Source: Stappia indica (GTDB lineage Bacteria > Pseudomonadota > Alphaproteobacteria > Rhizobiales > Stappiaceae). Taken from it: a stretch of DNA of 64,000 nt. The stretch covers positions 62,001 to 126,000 of the forward strand of contig NZ_JAIVMG010000004.1 of the NCBI RefSeq assembly GCF_020177335.1, given 5' to 3'. The notes under the pieces were generated by a model, which worked only from the letters and a program-made list of their open reading frames with translations, had not been told where the DNA came from and did not search any database. Both the position numbers and the translations under genes were made by a program. This document shows, piece by piece, positions 42,320 through 52,587 of this stretch (positions are counted from its first letter, which is position 1; each line of letters starts with the position of its first letter).

Positions 42320-44773
42320 TTATTTCTTTTTCTTGTTGAACGCGGCGGCCAGCGCCGCCGCCATGGCGCTGTTCTGATCCGGCGCAGCGCCGCCGCCCTG
42401 GCGCTGTCCGCCAGACTTCGAACCGCCAGACTTCGGACCGCCGGATTTCCCGTATCCTGTTTTCGGCCCGGACCGGTCACCGCCCTTCGGCCCGGTGGAT
42501 TTGCCGCGCGCACCGCCGGCGGTCTGGCCCGCGTCCGCGCCGCCGTCCTTGCGCATGGACAGGGCGATGCGCTTGCGCGGCAGATCGACCTCGATCACCC
42601 GGACCCGGACGATATCGCCCGCTTTCACCACCTCGGACGGATCGCGCACGAACCGGTCGGCGATCTGCGACACATGCACCAGCCCGTCCTGATGCACGCC
42701 GATATCGACGAAGGCGCCGAAATTGGTGACGTTGGTGACCGTGCCTTCCAGCCCCATGCCGGGCCGCAGGTCGGACAGGGTCTCCACCCCATCCTGCAGC
42801 CGGGCGGTGCGGAATTCCGGACGCGGATCGCGGCCCGGCTTTTCCAGTTCCGCCAGAATGTCGCGCACGGTCGGCAGGCCGAAGCGCTCGTCGGTGAACT
42901 CTTCCGCATCGAGCGCCCGAAGCCGCTCCGGATGGCCCATCACCTCGTCGAGCGAGCGGCCGCAGGCGGCAACGATGCGCTTGGCCAGCGGATAGGCTTC
43001 CGGGTGCACCGAGGAGGCATCCAGCGGATTGTCACCACCCGGGATCCGCAGAAAGCCGGCGCATTGCTCGAACGCCTTCGGACCGAGCCGGGGCACGGTG
43101 AGCAGATCCTTGCGGGTGCGGAACGCCCCTTGCGCCTCCCGGTGCGCGACAATCGCGCTGGCGAGCCCCTCCGACAGGCCCGACACCCGGGTCAGCAACG
43201 GCACCGAGGCGGTGTTGAGGTCGACGCCGACCGCGTTCACCGCATCCTCGACCACCGCGTCGAGCGAGCGCGCCAGCTTGGTCTGGTTGACGTCATGCTG
43301 ATACTGGCCGACGCCGATGGACTTCGGCTCGATCTTCACCAGTTCCGCCAGCGGATCCTGCAACCGCCGGGCAATCGAGGCCGCCCCGCGCAGGGACACA
43401 TCCACATCCGGCAGCTCCTTCGCCGCCAGCGCGCTGGCCGAATAGATCGACGCGCCCGCCTCGTTGACGATCACCTTGACCGGCTTCCGGTCCGCCGGAA
43501 TATCGGCGAGGCAATCGGCGACCAGACGGTCGGTCTCGCGGCTGGCGGTGCCATTGCCGATGGCCACCAGGGCGATATCGTGCCGGGCGATCAGCGCCTG
43601 CAGGGTGGCGCGCGAACCGCTGACATCGTTGCGCGGCTGGAACGGGTAGATCGTCGCCGTCTCGATCAGCTTGCCGGTGCCATCGACCACCGCCACCTTG
43701 ACGCCGGTGCGAATGCCCGGATCAAGACCGAGCACCGACTTGCGCCCGGCCGGCGCGGCCAAGAGCAAATCCTTGAGATTGCGCGCGAACACGTGGATCG
43801 CCTCATCCTCGGAGCGCTCGCGCAGGCTGTTCATCAGCTCCAGCTCCAGATGCAGCGCCAGCTTCACCTTCCAGGCCCAGCGGGCACAGTCCATCAGCCA
43901 CTTGTCGGCCGGACGCCCCCTATCCTCGATCCCGGCGGCGGTCATCACCATCCGCTCCACCGGCCTGACCGGCGCGGTGTCCTCCGCGTCAACCACCAGA
44001 TCGAGCGCCAGAATCCCCTCGTTGCGCCCGCGCATCAGCGCCAGCGCCCGGTGGCTCGGGATGTCCGCCCATTTCTCCTGATGCTCGAAATAGTCGGAGA
44101 ACTTGGCCCCGGCCTCCTCCTGCCCGGAGACGACGCGGGAGCGCAACTGACCGCCGCGCATCAGGTGGTTGCGCAGCCGCCCCACCAGCGCCGCATCCTC
44201 GGAAAACCGCTCCATCAGGATCTGCCGCGCCCCGTCGAGCGCCGCCTTCACATCGGCAACGCCCTTGTCCGCATCCACATAGCCGGCGGCCACCTGCTCC
44301 GGGTTCTGGGACGGGTCGCCAAGCAGCCCATCGGCCAGCGGCTCCAGCCCCGCCTCGCGGGCGATCTGCGCCTTGGTCCGCCGCTTCTTCTTGAAGGGCA
44401 GATAAAGATCCTCAAGCTGCGCCTTGCTGTCGGCGGCACGGATCCGCTCCGCCAGATCCGGCTCCAGCTTGCCCTGTTCCTCGATGGATTTCAGGATCGC
44501 CGACCGCCGCGTTTCCATTTCCCGCAGGTAGACGAGCCGCTCTTCCAGTGTGCGCAGCTGGGTGTCGTCGAGCCCACCGGTCGCTTCCTTGCGGTAGCGG
44601 GCGACGAAGGGCACGGTCGCCCCTTCATCCAAGAGCGCCACCGTCGCCGCCACCTGCTCCGGCCGGCAGGCAAGCTCCCCGGCGATACGGCGGGCGATCT
44701 GCGCCGCGACCCCGGGGGCCGGCGGCTGGTTCTTCCCGGTGGCGACTGCGGCAGGTTCAATCGGCTCGGACAT
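42320..44773 (-). CDS. tex: Tex-family RNA-binding transcription accessory protein
   Basis: This nucleic-acid-binding protein of 817 residues has an N-terminal Tex helical region, a YqgF/RNase H-like domain ([20 protein letters not shown] in the middle), helix-hairpin-helix motifs ([20 protein letters not shown]) and an S1 RNA-binding domain ([20 protein letters not shown]). The C-terminal tail is basic and Gly/Lys/Ser-rich, encoded by short tandem repeats, ending in KKKK. ATG at 44773 is chosen as the conserved start. Tex proteins are cytosolic and affect transcript stability; the gene appears monocistronic. Confidence 0.94.
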   Translation of the reverse strand: MSEPIEPAAVATGKNQPPAPGVAAQIARRIAGELACRPEQVAATVALLDEGATVPFVARYRKEATGGLDDTQLRTLEERLVYLREMETRRSAILKSIEEQGKLEPDLAERIRAADSKAQLEDLYLPFKKKRRTKAQIAREAGLEPLADGLLGDPSQNPEQVAAGYVDADKGVADVKAALDGARQILMERFSEDAALVGRLRNHLMRGGQLRSRVVSGQEEAGAKFSDYFEHQEKWADIPSHRALALMRGRNEGILALDLVVDAEDTAPVRPVERMVMTAAGIEDRGRPADKWLMDCARWAWKVKLALHLELELMNSLRERSEDEAIHVFARNLKDLLLAAPAGRKSVLGLDPGIRTGVKVAVVDGTGKLIETATIYPFQPRNDVSGSRATLQALIARHDIALVAIGNGTASRETDRLVADCLADIPADRKPVKVIVNEAGASIYSASALAAKELPDVDVSLRGAASIARRLQDPLAELVKIEPKSIGVGQYQHDVNQTKLARSLDAVVEDAVNAVGVDLNTASVPLLTRVSGLSEGLASAIVAHREAQGAFRTRKDLLTVPRLGPKAFEQCAGFLRIPGGDNPLDASSVHPEAYPLAKRIVAACGRSLDEVMGHPERLRALDAEEFTDERFGLPTVRDILAELEKPGRDPRPEFRTARLQDGVETLSDLRPGMGLEGTVTNVTNFGAFVDIGVHQDGLVHVSQIADRFVRDPSEVVKAGDIVRVRVIEVDLPRKRIALSMRKDGGADAGQTAGGARGKSTGPKGGDRSGPKTGYGKSGGPKSGGSKSGGQRQGGGAAPDQNSAMAAALAAAFNKKKK

Positions 44774-44981
44774 GATCAGGCTCTTCACTTTCGTCAATCA
44801 TCCGTCTTGTGACGGGCGCCAGACCCTACTCGGGACGCCGGCAAAGCAAAAGACCGACGCCGCGCCTCTCCCGTCCGCTGTTCAGATTTTTTTCGCGCGC
44901 CGGACTGAACCAGGCGCCAAGACGCTGCGTAGCTTTCCACGGGGCTACGACAGAAAACAGCTGAGAACAGAGGAATTCAAG

Positions 44982-45545
44982 ATGACTGTTTCCCTCAAGA
45001 CGCTTGCCCGCAACACCCTTGCCGGCGCCCTGCTCGCCGCCGTCCTGCCGGTGGGCGCCGCGACCCTCGCCGCGGCGGATGCGCAGATGTCCGCCTCCAA
45101 GACCATTGTGGAACGCGCCGCCGCCTCCAGCGATCACACCACGCTGGTCGCCGCGGTCAAGGCCGCCGGGCTGGTCGAAACCCTGTCGGGGTCTGGCCCG
45201 TTCACGGTGTTCGCTCCCACCAACGACGCCTTCGGCAAGCTGCCGGACGGCACGGTCGACACCCTGTTGAAGCCTGAGAACAAGGCGCAGCTCACCAAGA
45301 TCCTGACCTGCCATGTGGTCGCCGCCGAGGCGATGTCCAGCGCCATCGCCAAGCTGATCGCCGATGGCGGCGGCTCCCATCCGGTCGAGACCGTGGGCGG
45401 CTGCGTCTTCACCGCCAAGAGCGAAGGTGGCAAGATCATGCTGGAAGACGGCCAGGGCAACATGGCGACCGTAATCGCTGCCGATCTGGACCAGTCGAAC
45501 GGCGTGATCCATGTGATCGACACCGTGCTGTTGCCGGCAAGCTGA
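44982..45545 (+). CDS. Secreted fasciclin-domain protein
   Basis: This 187-residue protein has a signal peptide (about 1-32) and one fasciclin (FAS1) domain over the rest: LVAAVKAAGLVETLSGSGPFTVFAPTNDAF and the closing NGVIHVIDTVLLP are diagnostic (read as separate blocks). FAS1 proteins act in adhesion or surface contacts; the bacterial role is poorly defined. AGAGGA precedes the ATG and a strong terminator follows the gene, so it is transcribed alone. Confidence 0.92.
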   Translation: MTVSLKTLARNTLAGALLAAVLPVGAATLAAADAQMSASKTIVERAAASSDHTTLVAAVKAAGLVETLSGSGPFTVFAPTNDAFGKLPDGTVDTLLKPENKAQLTKILTCHVVAAEAMSSAIAKLIADGGGSHPVETVGGCVFTAKSEGGKIMLEDGQGNMATVIAADLDQSNGVIHVIDTVLLPAS

Positions 45546-45571
45546 CCCGTCCGGCCCAACTGATAAACTGT

Positions 45572-45602
45572 CCCGGCGCGCGCCCGCGTGCCGGTTTTTT
45601 TT
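45572..45602 (+). terminator. Intrinsic terminator after the fasciclin gene
   Basis: CCGGCGCG (45572-45579) and CGTGCCGG (45586-45593) form an 8-bp stem with one G-U pair, followed by an uninterrupted T-run at 45594-45602. Confidence 0.9.
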
Positions 45603-45622
45603 CCGCGCGTGGCCTGCCGCGA

Positions 45623-46738
45623 TCAGCGCACCACGGTGATCCGTTCCGCCGCCCGCGTCACCGCCGTATAGAGCCAGCGCGCCTGATGTTCGCGGAACGC
45701 CCAGCTTTCATCGAACAGAACCACATCATCCCATTGCGAGCCCTGTGCCTTGTGCACGGTCAGCGCATAGCCGTAGTCGAATTCGTCGGAGCGGCGGCGC
45801 AGGGCATAGGGGATCTGCTCGGCACCATCCTCGAACAAGCCCGGCAGCACCTTGACGCTGACCTTCGCCCGGCCGCCCGCATCGTCCTCGGGACGAATGT
45901 CGAACCGGATGGTGTTTCCCTTGGAGGGGCGCAGCCGGTCGACCGTCCACAAACCGCCGTTGAGGAGCCCCTTGGTCTTGTCGTTGCGCAGGCACACCAG
46001 CTTGTCACCAACACCGGGCATCGGCGTGGTGAAGCCCTTCAGCTCGCGGATCCGGCCATTGTACAGCCGGCGGGTCCGGTTGGTGCCAACCAGCACCTGA
46101 TCGGCGGCAAGGATCGCCTCGGCGTCGATCTCACGGCGCGAGATGATGCGGCTGTCGCCATAAGTGCCGGCGGCCAGTTCACCGCCCTCGCGGATCAGCA
46201 TCGACATATGCACGATCGGATTGTCGCGCGCCTGCCGGTGCACCTCGGTCAGCATGATGTCCGGCTCGGCCTCGGTGAAGAAACCGCCACCCTTGACCGG
46301 CGGCAACTGCGCCGGATCGCCGAGCACCAGCACGGGCGTGCCGAAGGACAGGAGATCGCGGCCGAGGTCCTCATCGACCATCGAACATTCGTCGATGACG
46401 ATCAGCTTGGCCTTGGCGGCGATGCTGTCCCGGTTGATCGAGAAGCTGAGCGCGCCCTCCTCCTCGTCCTCCGTCTCCTCCTTGCGCCCGCGCGGGCGGT
46501 AGATCATCGCATGGATGGTGGAGGCGTCGGCGCAGCCCTTCTGCCGCAGCACATGCGCGGCCTTGCCGGTGAAGGCGCCGAAGGCCACAGCCCCGTCGAT
46601 GCCCTCGGCCAGATGCCGGGCAAGCGTGGTCTTGCCCGTGCCGGCATAGCCGAACAGGCGGAACACCTGCTTGTCGCGGTTTTTCAGCCAGCGCGCGGTT
46701 TCGGTAAGGGCGTCGGTTTGTTGCGGCGACCAATCCAT
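45623..46738 (-). CDS. Dda/RecD-like superfamily 1 DNA helicase
   Basis: This ATP-dependent helicase of 371 residues has Walker A GYAGTGKTT, Walker B VIDECSMVDE, GDPAQLPPV (motif III), and the C-terminal UvrD-like motifs LTVHKAQGSQWDDV and LYTAVTRA. It is short, like phage T4 Dda, and lacks the RecD exonuclease-partner regions. ATG at 46738 is used; a longer frame to 46822 is not conserved. It stands alone between the fasciclin terminator and the dpp operon. Confidence 0.9.
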   Translation of the reverse strand: MDWSPQQTDALTETARWLKNRDKQVFRLFGYAGTGKTTLARHLAEGIDGAVAFGAFTGKAAHVLRQKGCADASTIHAMIYRPRGRKEETEDEEEGALSFSINRDSIAAKAKLIVIDECSMVDEDLGRDLLSFGTPVLVLGDPAQLPPVKGGGFFTEAEPDIMLTEVHRQARDNPIVHMSMLIREGGELAAGTYGDSRIISRREIDAEAILAADQVLVGTNRTRRLYNGRIRELKGFTTPMPGVGDKLVCLRNDKTKGLLNGGLWTVDRLRPSKGNTIRFDIRPEDDAGGRAKVSVKVLPGLFEDGAEQIPYALRRRSDEFDYGYALTVHKAQGSQWDDVVLFDESWAFREHQARWLYTAVTRAAERITVVR

Positions 46739-46847
46739 CGAGCGATTCCCGTTTCGTTCGCCCCTTCCTAACCGGTTCGCGGCGCGATGGCACGCCCCGA
46801 TCCGGCGAACCGGGAAAAGCAAGGCCTGTCGTGATCCGGAAAGAGCG

Positions 46848-46870
46848 CCCCCGGCGCCACGCGCCGGGGG
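46848..46870 (-). terminator. Hairpin downstream of dppF
   Basis: CCCCCGGCGC (46848-46857), a CAC loop and GCGCCGGGGG (46861-46870) form a 10-bp stem 19 bp after the dppF stop on the minus strand. The following T content is weak (CTCTTT), so it is a probable but not ideal terminator of the dpp operon. Confidence 0.5.
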
Positions 46871-46888
46871 GCTGTCACATCGCCGGCC

Positions 46889-47719
46889 TCAAGCCGCCGA
46901 CTTGGCCGCCAGCCGCGCCTTGATGCTGGCCACATCGGCCCGCGGCGTCGCAGCGAACAGGGTCTTGGTGTAGTCGTGCTGCGGGTTGTCGAACACCGCA
47001 TCCCGGGTGCCGTATTCCACCGCCTCACCGAAATACATCACCATCACCTGGTCGGCGATGTAGCGCACCACCGACAGGTCGTGGCTGATGAACACATAGG
47101 TGAGGTTGAACTCGTCCTGCAGATCGGCGAGCAGATTGAGGATCTGCGCCTGCACCGAAAGATCGAGCGCGGACACCGGCTCATCGAGCACCAGGAGCTT
47201 CGGCTTCAGCATGATCGCCCGGGCGATGGCCACGCGCTGGCGCTGACCGCCGGAGAACATGTGCGGATAGCGGCCGTAATGCTCCGGCTTCAGGCCCACC
47301 TTTTCCAGCATCGCCATCGCCAGGTCGCGCCGCTCGGCCGCCGGGGTCGAGGTGTTCAGCAGGAGCGGTTCTTCCAGCACTGCGCCGATCTTCTGGCGCG
47401 GGTTGAGCGACCCATAGGGGTTCTGGAAGACGATCTGCACCGCCTGACGCATCTCCCGCGTCACCTTGCCGGCATTGATGTCGATCGGCGCCCCGTCGAT
47501 CTCGATCGAGCCGGAGGTCGGCGCGTCGATCATCGTCAGCATCCGCGCCAGGGTCGACTTGCCGCAGCCCGATTCGCCGACCACCGCCAGGGTGCTGCCA
47601 CGCTCCACGTCGAAGCTGACGCCCTTGACCGCGTGCAACACGCGCGGCGGGGTGAACATCCCGCCCTTGGTGACGTAGTCGCGTTTCAGGTCGCGCACCT
47701 TGAGGATCGCATCGCTCAT
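46889..47719 (-). CDS. dppF: Peptide ABC transporter ATP-binding protein DppF
   Basis: This oligopeptide-type ATPase of 276 residues has Walker A GESGCGKST, the signature FSGGQRQRVAIARA, Walker B LLVLDEP and H-loop ISHDLSVV. It works as the second ATPase beside DppD. Its ATG overlaps the dppD stop (ATGA). The C-terminal part carries the HDYTKTLFAATP segment typical of the family. It ends the dppABCDF operon. Confidence 0.92.
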   Translation of the reverse strand: MSDAILKVRDLKRDYVTKGGMFTPPRVLHAVKGVSFDVERGSTLAVVGESGCGKSTLARMLTMIDAPTSGSIEIDGAPIDINAGKVTREMRQAVQIVFQNPYGSLNPRQKIGAVLEEPLLLNTSTPAAERRDLAMAMLEKVGLKPEHYGRYPHMFSGGQRQRVAIARAIMLKPKLLVLDEPVSALDLSVQAQILNLLADLQDEFNLTYVFISHDLSVVRYIADQVMVMYFGEAVEYGTRDAVFDNPQHDYTKTLFAATPRADVASIKARLAAKSAA

Positions 47720-48573
47720 GTCCGCGCCTCCGTCTGCTCACGTGCGAACGCTTCGGTGTAGTCGCTGACGGTCGGCAGCCGGTCGCCGGTGGCGTTCTCC
47801 GGCAAGGCCGACAGCAGCGCGCGGGTATAGGGATGCTCCGGCGCCTCGAACAGCGTCAGCACATCCGCCGTTTCCATCTGCTTGCCCTGATACTGGACCA
47901 CCACCCGATCCGCCGTTTCGGCGACGACGCCCATGTCATGGGTGATCATGATCAGGCCCATGCCGTGGTCGCGCTGCAACCCGGTCAACAGATCGAGGAT
48001 CTGCTTCTGGATGGTCACATCCAGCGCGGTGGTCGGCTCATCGGCGATCAGCAGCTTGGGATGGCAGGCCGTGGCGATGGCGATCATCACCCGCTGGCAC
48101 TGGCCGCCCGACATCTGATGCGGGAAGGCGTTCACCCGCCGCTCCGGCTCGGGAATGCCCACGGCGGTCAGAAGCTCGATCACCCGGTCCCGGCGCTGCC
48201 GCCGGTTGAGATCGGTATGCGCCTTCAGGGTTTCCAGAAGCTGGAACCCGACCGTGAAACACGGGTTGAGGCTGGCGATCGGCTCCTGGAAGATCATCGA
48301 AATGTCCTTGCCGATGACCTTGCGCCGCTGCGCCGTGCTCAGGCTGCGCAGATCAACGCCCTCGAAAGACATTTCATCGGCGGTCACCGTCGCGCTGTCC
48401 GGCAACAGACCCATCATCGCCAGCATGGCGACCGACTTGCCCGACCCGGATTCGCCGACGATCGCCAGCACCTCGCCGGCCTCGACCGTGTAGTCGACCC
48501 CGTCGAGCGCCCGGAACGGGCCGGCGGCGGTGTCGAACTCGACACGCAGATTGCGGATTTGCAGAAGACTCAT
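47716..48573 (-). CDS. dppD: Peptide ABC transporter ATP-binding protein DppD
   Basis: This ATPase of 285 residues has Walker [20 protein letters not shown] (the peptide-transporter Q-loop), the signature [14 protein letters not shown], Walker B LLIADEP and H-loop ITHDMGVV. It pairs with DppF. The gene starts 5 bp after the dppC stop and overlaps dppF by four bases, so translation is coupled. Confidence 0.92.
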   Translation of the reverse strand: MSLLQIRNLRVEFDTAAGPFRALDGVDYTVEAGEVLAIVGESGSGKSVAMLAMMGLLPDSATVTADEMSFEGVDLRSLSTAQRRKVIGKDISMIFQEPIASLNPCFTVGFQLLETLKAHTDLNRRQRRDRVIELLTAVGIPEPERRVNAFPHQMSGGQCQRVMIAIATACHPKLLIADEPTTALDVTIQKQILDLLTGLQRDHGMGLIMITHDMGVVAETADRVVVQYQGKQMETADVLTLFEAPEHPYTRALLSALPENATGDRLPTVSDYTEAFAREQTEART

Positions 48574-48578
48574 CTGGC

Positions 48579-49493
48579 TCAGCTCCGCTTCAGCTTCGGA
48601 TCGAGCGCGTCACGCAGACCGTCGCCGACAAGGTTGATGGCCAGCACGGTGATCAGGATCGCCAGACCCGGGAAGGTCACCACCCACCACGCCCGCAGGA
48701 TGAACTCGCGCGCTTCGGCCAGCATGGTGCCCCATTCCGGCGTCGGCGGCTGCGCGCCCATGCCCAGGAAGCCCAGCGCGGCCGCATCGAGGATGGCATT
48801 GGAGAACGACAGGGTCGCCTGCACGATCAGCGGCGCCAGACAGTTCGGCAGGATGGTCTTGAACATCAGCCGCAGATTGCCGGCGCCCGCCAGCCGCGCC
48901 GCCACCACATAGTCGCGGTTGCGCTCGCTGAGCACCGCCGCGCGGGTCAGCCGCACGAAATGCGGTTGCAGCACGATGGCGATGGCGATCATCGCATTGA
49001 CCAGCCCCGGCCCGAGCACGGCCACCAGCACCAGCGCCAGCAGCAGCGAGGGAAAGGCAAGGATCACGTCCATCACCCGCATGATGGTGGTATCGACCCA
49101 GCCCCGGAAATAGCCGGCGATCAGCCCAAGGACCACGCCGCCGGACAGGGCGATGGTCACCACCACCACGCCGATGAACAGGGAAAAGCGCGCGCCGAAG
49201 ATCAGCCGCGACAGGATATCGCGCCCGACCGCATCGGTGCCGAGCAGGAAGCTGACATTGCCCCCCTCCTGCCAGAACGGCGGCGTCAGGAAGTTGTCGC
49301 GATACTGGAAGTTGGGGTCATGCGGCGCCACCAGCGGCGCGAGCAGAGCGATCAGCACCAGCGTCAGGAACACGAACAGGCCGATCACCGCGCCCCGGTT
49401 CTGCGAGAAATAGAACCAGAACTCGGCCAGCATCGCCCGGTTGGCATTGCGGCTTTCGGTTTTTGCCGCGGCGGAGGCATCAAGAGAAGACAT
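48579..49493 (-). CDS. dppC: Peptide ABC transporter permease DppC
   Basis: This 304-residue inner-membrane permease has an N-terminal hydrophobic segment, a soluble loop ending LLGTDAVGRDILSRLIFGAR (the DppC/OppC hallmark) and five further helices including the EAA loop VVAARLAGAGNLRLMFKTILPN. It forms the channel with DppB. The start is 15 bp downstream of the dppB stop. Confidence 0.92.
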   Translation of the reverse strand: MSSLDASAAAKTESRNANRAMLAEFWFYFSQNRGAVIGLFVFLTLVLIALLAPLVAPHDPNFQYRDNFLTPPFWQEGGNVSFLLGTDAVGRDILSRLIFGARFSLFIGVVVVTIALSGGVVLGLIAGYFRGWVDTTIMRVMDVILAFPSLLLALVLVAVLGPGLVNAMIAIAIVLQPHFVRLTRAAVLSERNRDYVVAARLAGAGNLRLMFKTILPNCLAPLIVQATLSFSNAILDAAALGFLGMGAQPPTPEWGTMLAEAREFILRAWWVVTFPGLAILITVLAINLVGDGLRDALDPKLKRS

Positions 49494-49508
49494 GGGAGAG
49501 CTCCGCGA

Positions 49509-50516
49509 TCAGGTATGGCGAATACGGGGATTGACGAGGCCGTAAAGCACATCGACGATCAGATTGACGATCATGACGATGGCGGCAATCATCAAGAGCC
49601 CGCCCTGCACGACCGGATAGTCGCGCCGCGCGATGCTGTCGACCATCCACTTGCCGATGCCCGGCCAGGAGAAGATCGTTTCCGTCAGGATCGCGCCCGC
49701 CAGCAGCACCCCGACCTGAAGGCCGATGGTGGTGATCACCGGGATCAGCGCGTTGCGCAGTGCATGCAGACCGATCACCCGGCTGGAGGACAGGCCCTTG
49801 GCCCGCGCCGTGCGCACGTAATCCTCGCCCAGCACTTCCAGCATCGCCGAGCGCGTCTGCCGCGCGATCACCGCCAGCGGGATCGTCGCCAGCACGATGG
49901 ACGGCAGGATCAGATGGCTGACCGCCGACTTGAACGCCCCCGGTTGGCCGGACAGCAGACTGTCGATCAGCATGAACCCGGTGGTCTGCGGGAAGAAATA
50001 CATCAGCGAGATCCGCCCCGACACCGGCGTCCATTGCAGAATGCCGGAGAACAGGATGATCAGCAGAAGGCCCCACCAGAAGATCGGCATGGAATAGCCG
50101 ACCAGCGCGGTTCCCATGATGGTCTGGTCGGTGAACGACCCGCGCCGCACCGCGGCGATGATCCCGGCCGGAATGCCCAGCGCCACGGCGATGATGATCG
50201 CGCAAAGCCCCAACTCGACGGTCGCGGGAAAGAGGGTCAGGAATTCGGTGAGGACCGGCTTCTTGGTGACGATCGACGTCCCAAGGTCGCCGCTGAGCAG
50301 ACCGACCAGATAGTCGAAATACTGCTCCCAGATCGGACGCGAAAAGCCGAACTGATCCATCAGCTCGGCATAACGCTCGTCGGAGATGCCGCGCTCGCCG
50401 GCCATGAGAAGGACCGGGTCGCCAGGCAAAAGGCGGATGAAACCGAATGAGATGATCGTCACGCCGAGAAATGTCGGGATCAGAAGGCCAATTCGGCTGA
50501 ACAGGAATCGGAACAT
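49509..50516 (-). CDS. dppB: Peptide ABC transporter permease DppB
   Basis: This permease of 335 residues opens with the DppB-type segment RIGLLIPTFLGVTIISFGFIRLLPGDP and carries the EAA-type loop YVRTARAKGLSSSRVIGLHALRN near residue 225. Six helices are visible. The start is uncertain: ATG at 50516 is used, but GTG at 50528 is in frame and neither has a convincing Shine-Dalgarno. The dppA-dppB gap contains a strong stem-loop. Confidence 0.9.
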   Translation of the reverse strand: MFRFLFSRIGLLIPTFLGVTIISFGFIRLLPGDPVLLMAGERGISDERYAELMDQFGFSRPIWEQYFDYLVGLLSGDLGTSIVTKKPVLTEFLTLFPATVELGLCAIIIAVALGIPAGIIAAVRRGSFTDQTIMGTALVGYSMPIFWWGLLLIILFSGILQWTPVSGRISLMYFFPQTTGFMLIDSLLSGQPGAFKSAVSHLILPSIVLATIPLAVIARQTRSAMLEVLGEDYVRTARAKGLSSSRVIGLHALRNALIPVITTIGLQVGVLLAGAILTETIFSWPGIGKWMVDSIARRDYPVVQGGLLMIAAIVMIVNLIVDVLYGLVNPRIRHT

Positions 50517-50534
50517 GAATGTATCCACAAGGAG

Positions 50535-50562
50535 CGCACCGGCCGGAGGTCCGGCCGGTGCG
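50535..50562 (-). promoter_or_regulatory. Strong stem-loop between dppA and dppB
   Basis: CGCACCGGCCGGA (50535-50547) is perfectly inverted at 50550-50562, a 13-bp GC stem with a two-base gap. No T-run follows on the minus strand. Such stems often stabilise the upstream binding-protein mRNA or partly terminate transcription, giving more DppA than permease. Confidence 0.65.
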
Positions 50563-50623
50563 TCGGTTTGTGCCGGGATTCCGCAACGTCATCAACGCCG
50601 CGATCCCTCGTCTGGACTGTGGT

Positions 50624-52228
50624 TTACTCGGCGATATCCACGCCGTCAAACCAATGGCCGCCAAGCGGGTCCATCACATAGCCCGAAACCTTGCTCGACA
50701 TCGGCATGAACACCACCGAATGGGCGATGGTCGCCCACGGCGCCTGCTCCTTGAAGACCACCTGGGCCTCTTCGTAGAGCTTGGTGCGCTCGGCCTTGTC
50801 GGAGGTCACCTTGGCCTTCTGGATCAGGTCCTCGAACGGCTTGTGGCACCAGTGGGCGCGGTTGGAGCCGCCGACACCGTCGCAGCCGAGCAGAACGGCG
50901 AGGAAGTTGTCCGGATCGCCATTGTCACCGGTCCAGCCGAGCAGCACCGCGCCATCGCGATCGGTTTCCTTCGAGCGCTTCAGGTACTCGCCCCACTCAT
51001 AGGAGACGATTTCCACATCGACGCCGATCTTGCCGAAATCGGCCTGCATCACCTCGGCCATGCGCCGTGCGTTCGGGTTGTACGGGCGCTGCACCGGCAT
51101 CGCCCAGATCTTCATCTTCAGATCCTTGACGCCGGCTTCGTCGAGCATCGCCTTGGCCGCTTCCAGATCGAAAGCGTCATCCTCGATCGCCGCGTTGTAG
51201 GACCACATCGTCGGCGGGATCGGGTTCTTCGCCGCCTGGCCGGTGCCCTGGAACACCGCATCCAGAATGGCCTGCTTGTTGATCGCCTTGTTCAGCGCCT
51301 TGCGGACCTTCGGATTGTCGAACGGCGCCTTCGTGGTGTTGTAGGCCATGTAGCCGACGTTGAGGCCTTCCTGCTCCATCAGGGTCAGGTTGGGGTCAGC
51401 CTTGATGTCGGCAACATCCGCCGGCGCCGGGAACGGCACCACGTGGCACTCGCCAGCCTTCAGCTTCTGCAGGCGCACCGAGGCATCGGTGGTGATGGCG
51501 AAGATCAGGTTGTCGATCGGCTGCTTGCCGGCCCAGTGATCGGCGAAGGCCTGGTAGCGGATCACCGCGTCCTTCTGGTAGCCGACGAACTGGAACGGAC
51601 CGGTGCCGACCGGCTCCTGGTTCATCAGTTCCATCTTGCCGTCAGCAGCGAGCTTGTCGGCATATTCCTGCGACTGGATCGACGCGAAATCCATCGCCAG
51701 GTTGGCGATCATCGGCGCTTCCGGGCGAGTCAGCACGAACTTCACGGTGTAGTCATCGACCTTGACGATCTCTTTCACGAGATCGGGCATCGACATGCCG
51801 TTGAAATACTCCCAGGACGCACCGGCGGTGTAGCTGTGCCACGGGTGGTTCTTGTCGAGCTGACGCGCGAAGGAGAAGATCACGTCATCGGCGTTGAAGT
51901 CGCGGGTCGGCGTGAAGGACGCGGAGGAGTGGAACTTCACCCCCTTGCGCAGGTTGAAGGTATACTCCAGCCCGTCGTCGGACACGGTCCAGCTCTCGGC
52001 GAGGCCCGGACGGACCTCCGTGGAGCCGCGCACGAACTCGACCAGGCGGTTGAACACCGGCTTGGACGAGGCGTCGAAGGTGGTTCCGGTGGTGTAAAGG
52101 GCGCTGTCGAAGCCTTCCGGCGAGCCTTCCGAGCAATAGACCAGCGTCTTCGCCGAAGCGGCGGACACCAGCAGCGCGGACAGGCTGGCGCCCAGAAGCG
52201 CAGCTTTCATGGTACGGCGGATGATCAT
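50624..52228 (-). CDS. dppA: Peptide ABC transporter substrate-binding protein DppA
   Basis: This periplasmic family 5 binding protein of 534 residues has a signal peptide (about 1-26, cut after ASA) and then KTLVYCSEGSPEGFDSAL, the classic DppA start. Further dipeptide-type markers are DFNADDVIFSFARQ and a Cys-containing loop LGCDGVGGSN near 445. It captures dipeptides or possibly haem. GGGAGACG precedes the ATG. It heads the dppABCDF operon. Confidence 0.93.
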   Translation of the reverse strand: MIIRRTMKAALLGASLSALLVSAASAKTLVYCSEGSPEGFDSALYTTGTTFDASSKPVFNRLVEFVRGSTEVRPGLAESWTVSDDGLEYTFNLRKGVKFHSSASFTPTRDFNADDVIFSFARQLDKNHPWHSYTAGASWEYFNGMSMPDLVKEIVKVDDYTVKFVLTRPEAPMIANLAMDFASIQSQEYADKLAADGKMELMNQEPVGTGPFQFVGYQKDAVIRYQAFADHWAGKQPIDNLIFAITTDASVRLQKLKAGECHVVPFPAPADVADIKADPNLTLMEQEGLNVGYMAYNTTKAPFDNPKVRKALNKAINKQAILDAVFQGTGQAAKNPIPPTMWSYNAAIEDDAFDLEAAKAMLDEAGVKDLKMKIWAMPVQRPYNPNARRMAEVMQADFGKIGVDVEIVSYEWGEYLKRSKETDRDGAVLLGWTGDNGDPDNFLAVLLGCDGVGGSNRAHWCHKPFEDLIQKAKVTSDKAERTKLYEEAQVVFKEQAPWATIAHSVVFMPMSSKVSGYVMDPLGGHWFDGVDIAE

Positions 52229-52587
52229 TGAAAACGTCTCCCATAAATGTCTTCGGCCCGCCGGAGTTTTCTTGTTTGGCCCCTTCCAAAACGGAAAGAT
52301 GCCATCGGTCCGGCAGACCCTGCCGGCACTCTAGTGCCGCGAAAGCCCCCGTACAACCGTGACGATCTTCTCAATTTCCGAATTTAAAGGAAGATTTTGC
52401 CTCATCTGCCGGAATGGTGAGCCGATCGACCACCTTACGTTCAGAGCGGCATGGAACATTCTTCCGTCGGGAGAGGTTTCTCGCCATCGTCCGGCACCGC
52501 CGGAACCCAAACGGAAGAAGACGCCGGACACGCGACGTCATGCCGTAACGTGACGGCAGGACGCGCGCGGCGACGGCGAGGAAGGCG
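52229..52587. other. 359-bp gene-free stretch upstream of dppA
   Basis: It should hold the dppA promoter. I see a dyad CGGCACT-CT-AGTGCCG at 52324-52339 that could be an operator or a leader stem, and an AT-richer patch near 52370-52400. The short frames here show no family features. Confidence 0.45.

Noticed and set aside
42320-42480. Short tandem repeats at the end of tex, considered as a CRISPR-like or mobile repeat
   Set aside because: They encode the Gly/Ser/Lys-rich tail of Tex in frame and have no spacer structure.
42674-44812. A 712-codon open frame opposite tex
   Set aside because: It is a shadow of tex with no recognisable domains.
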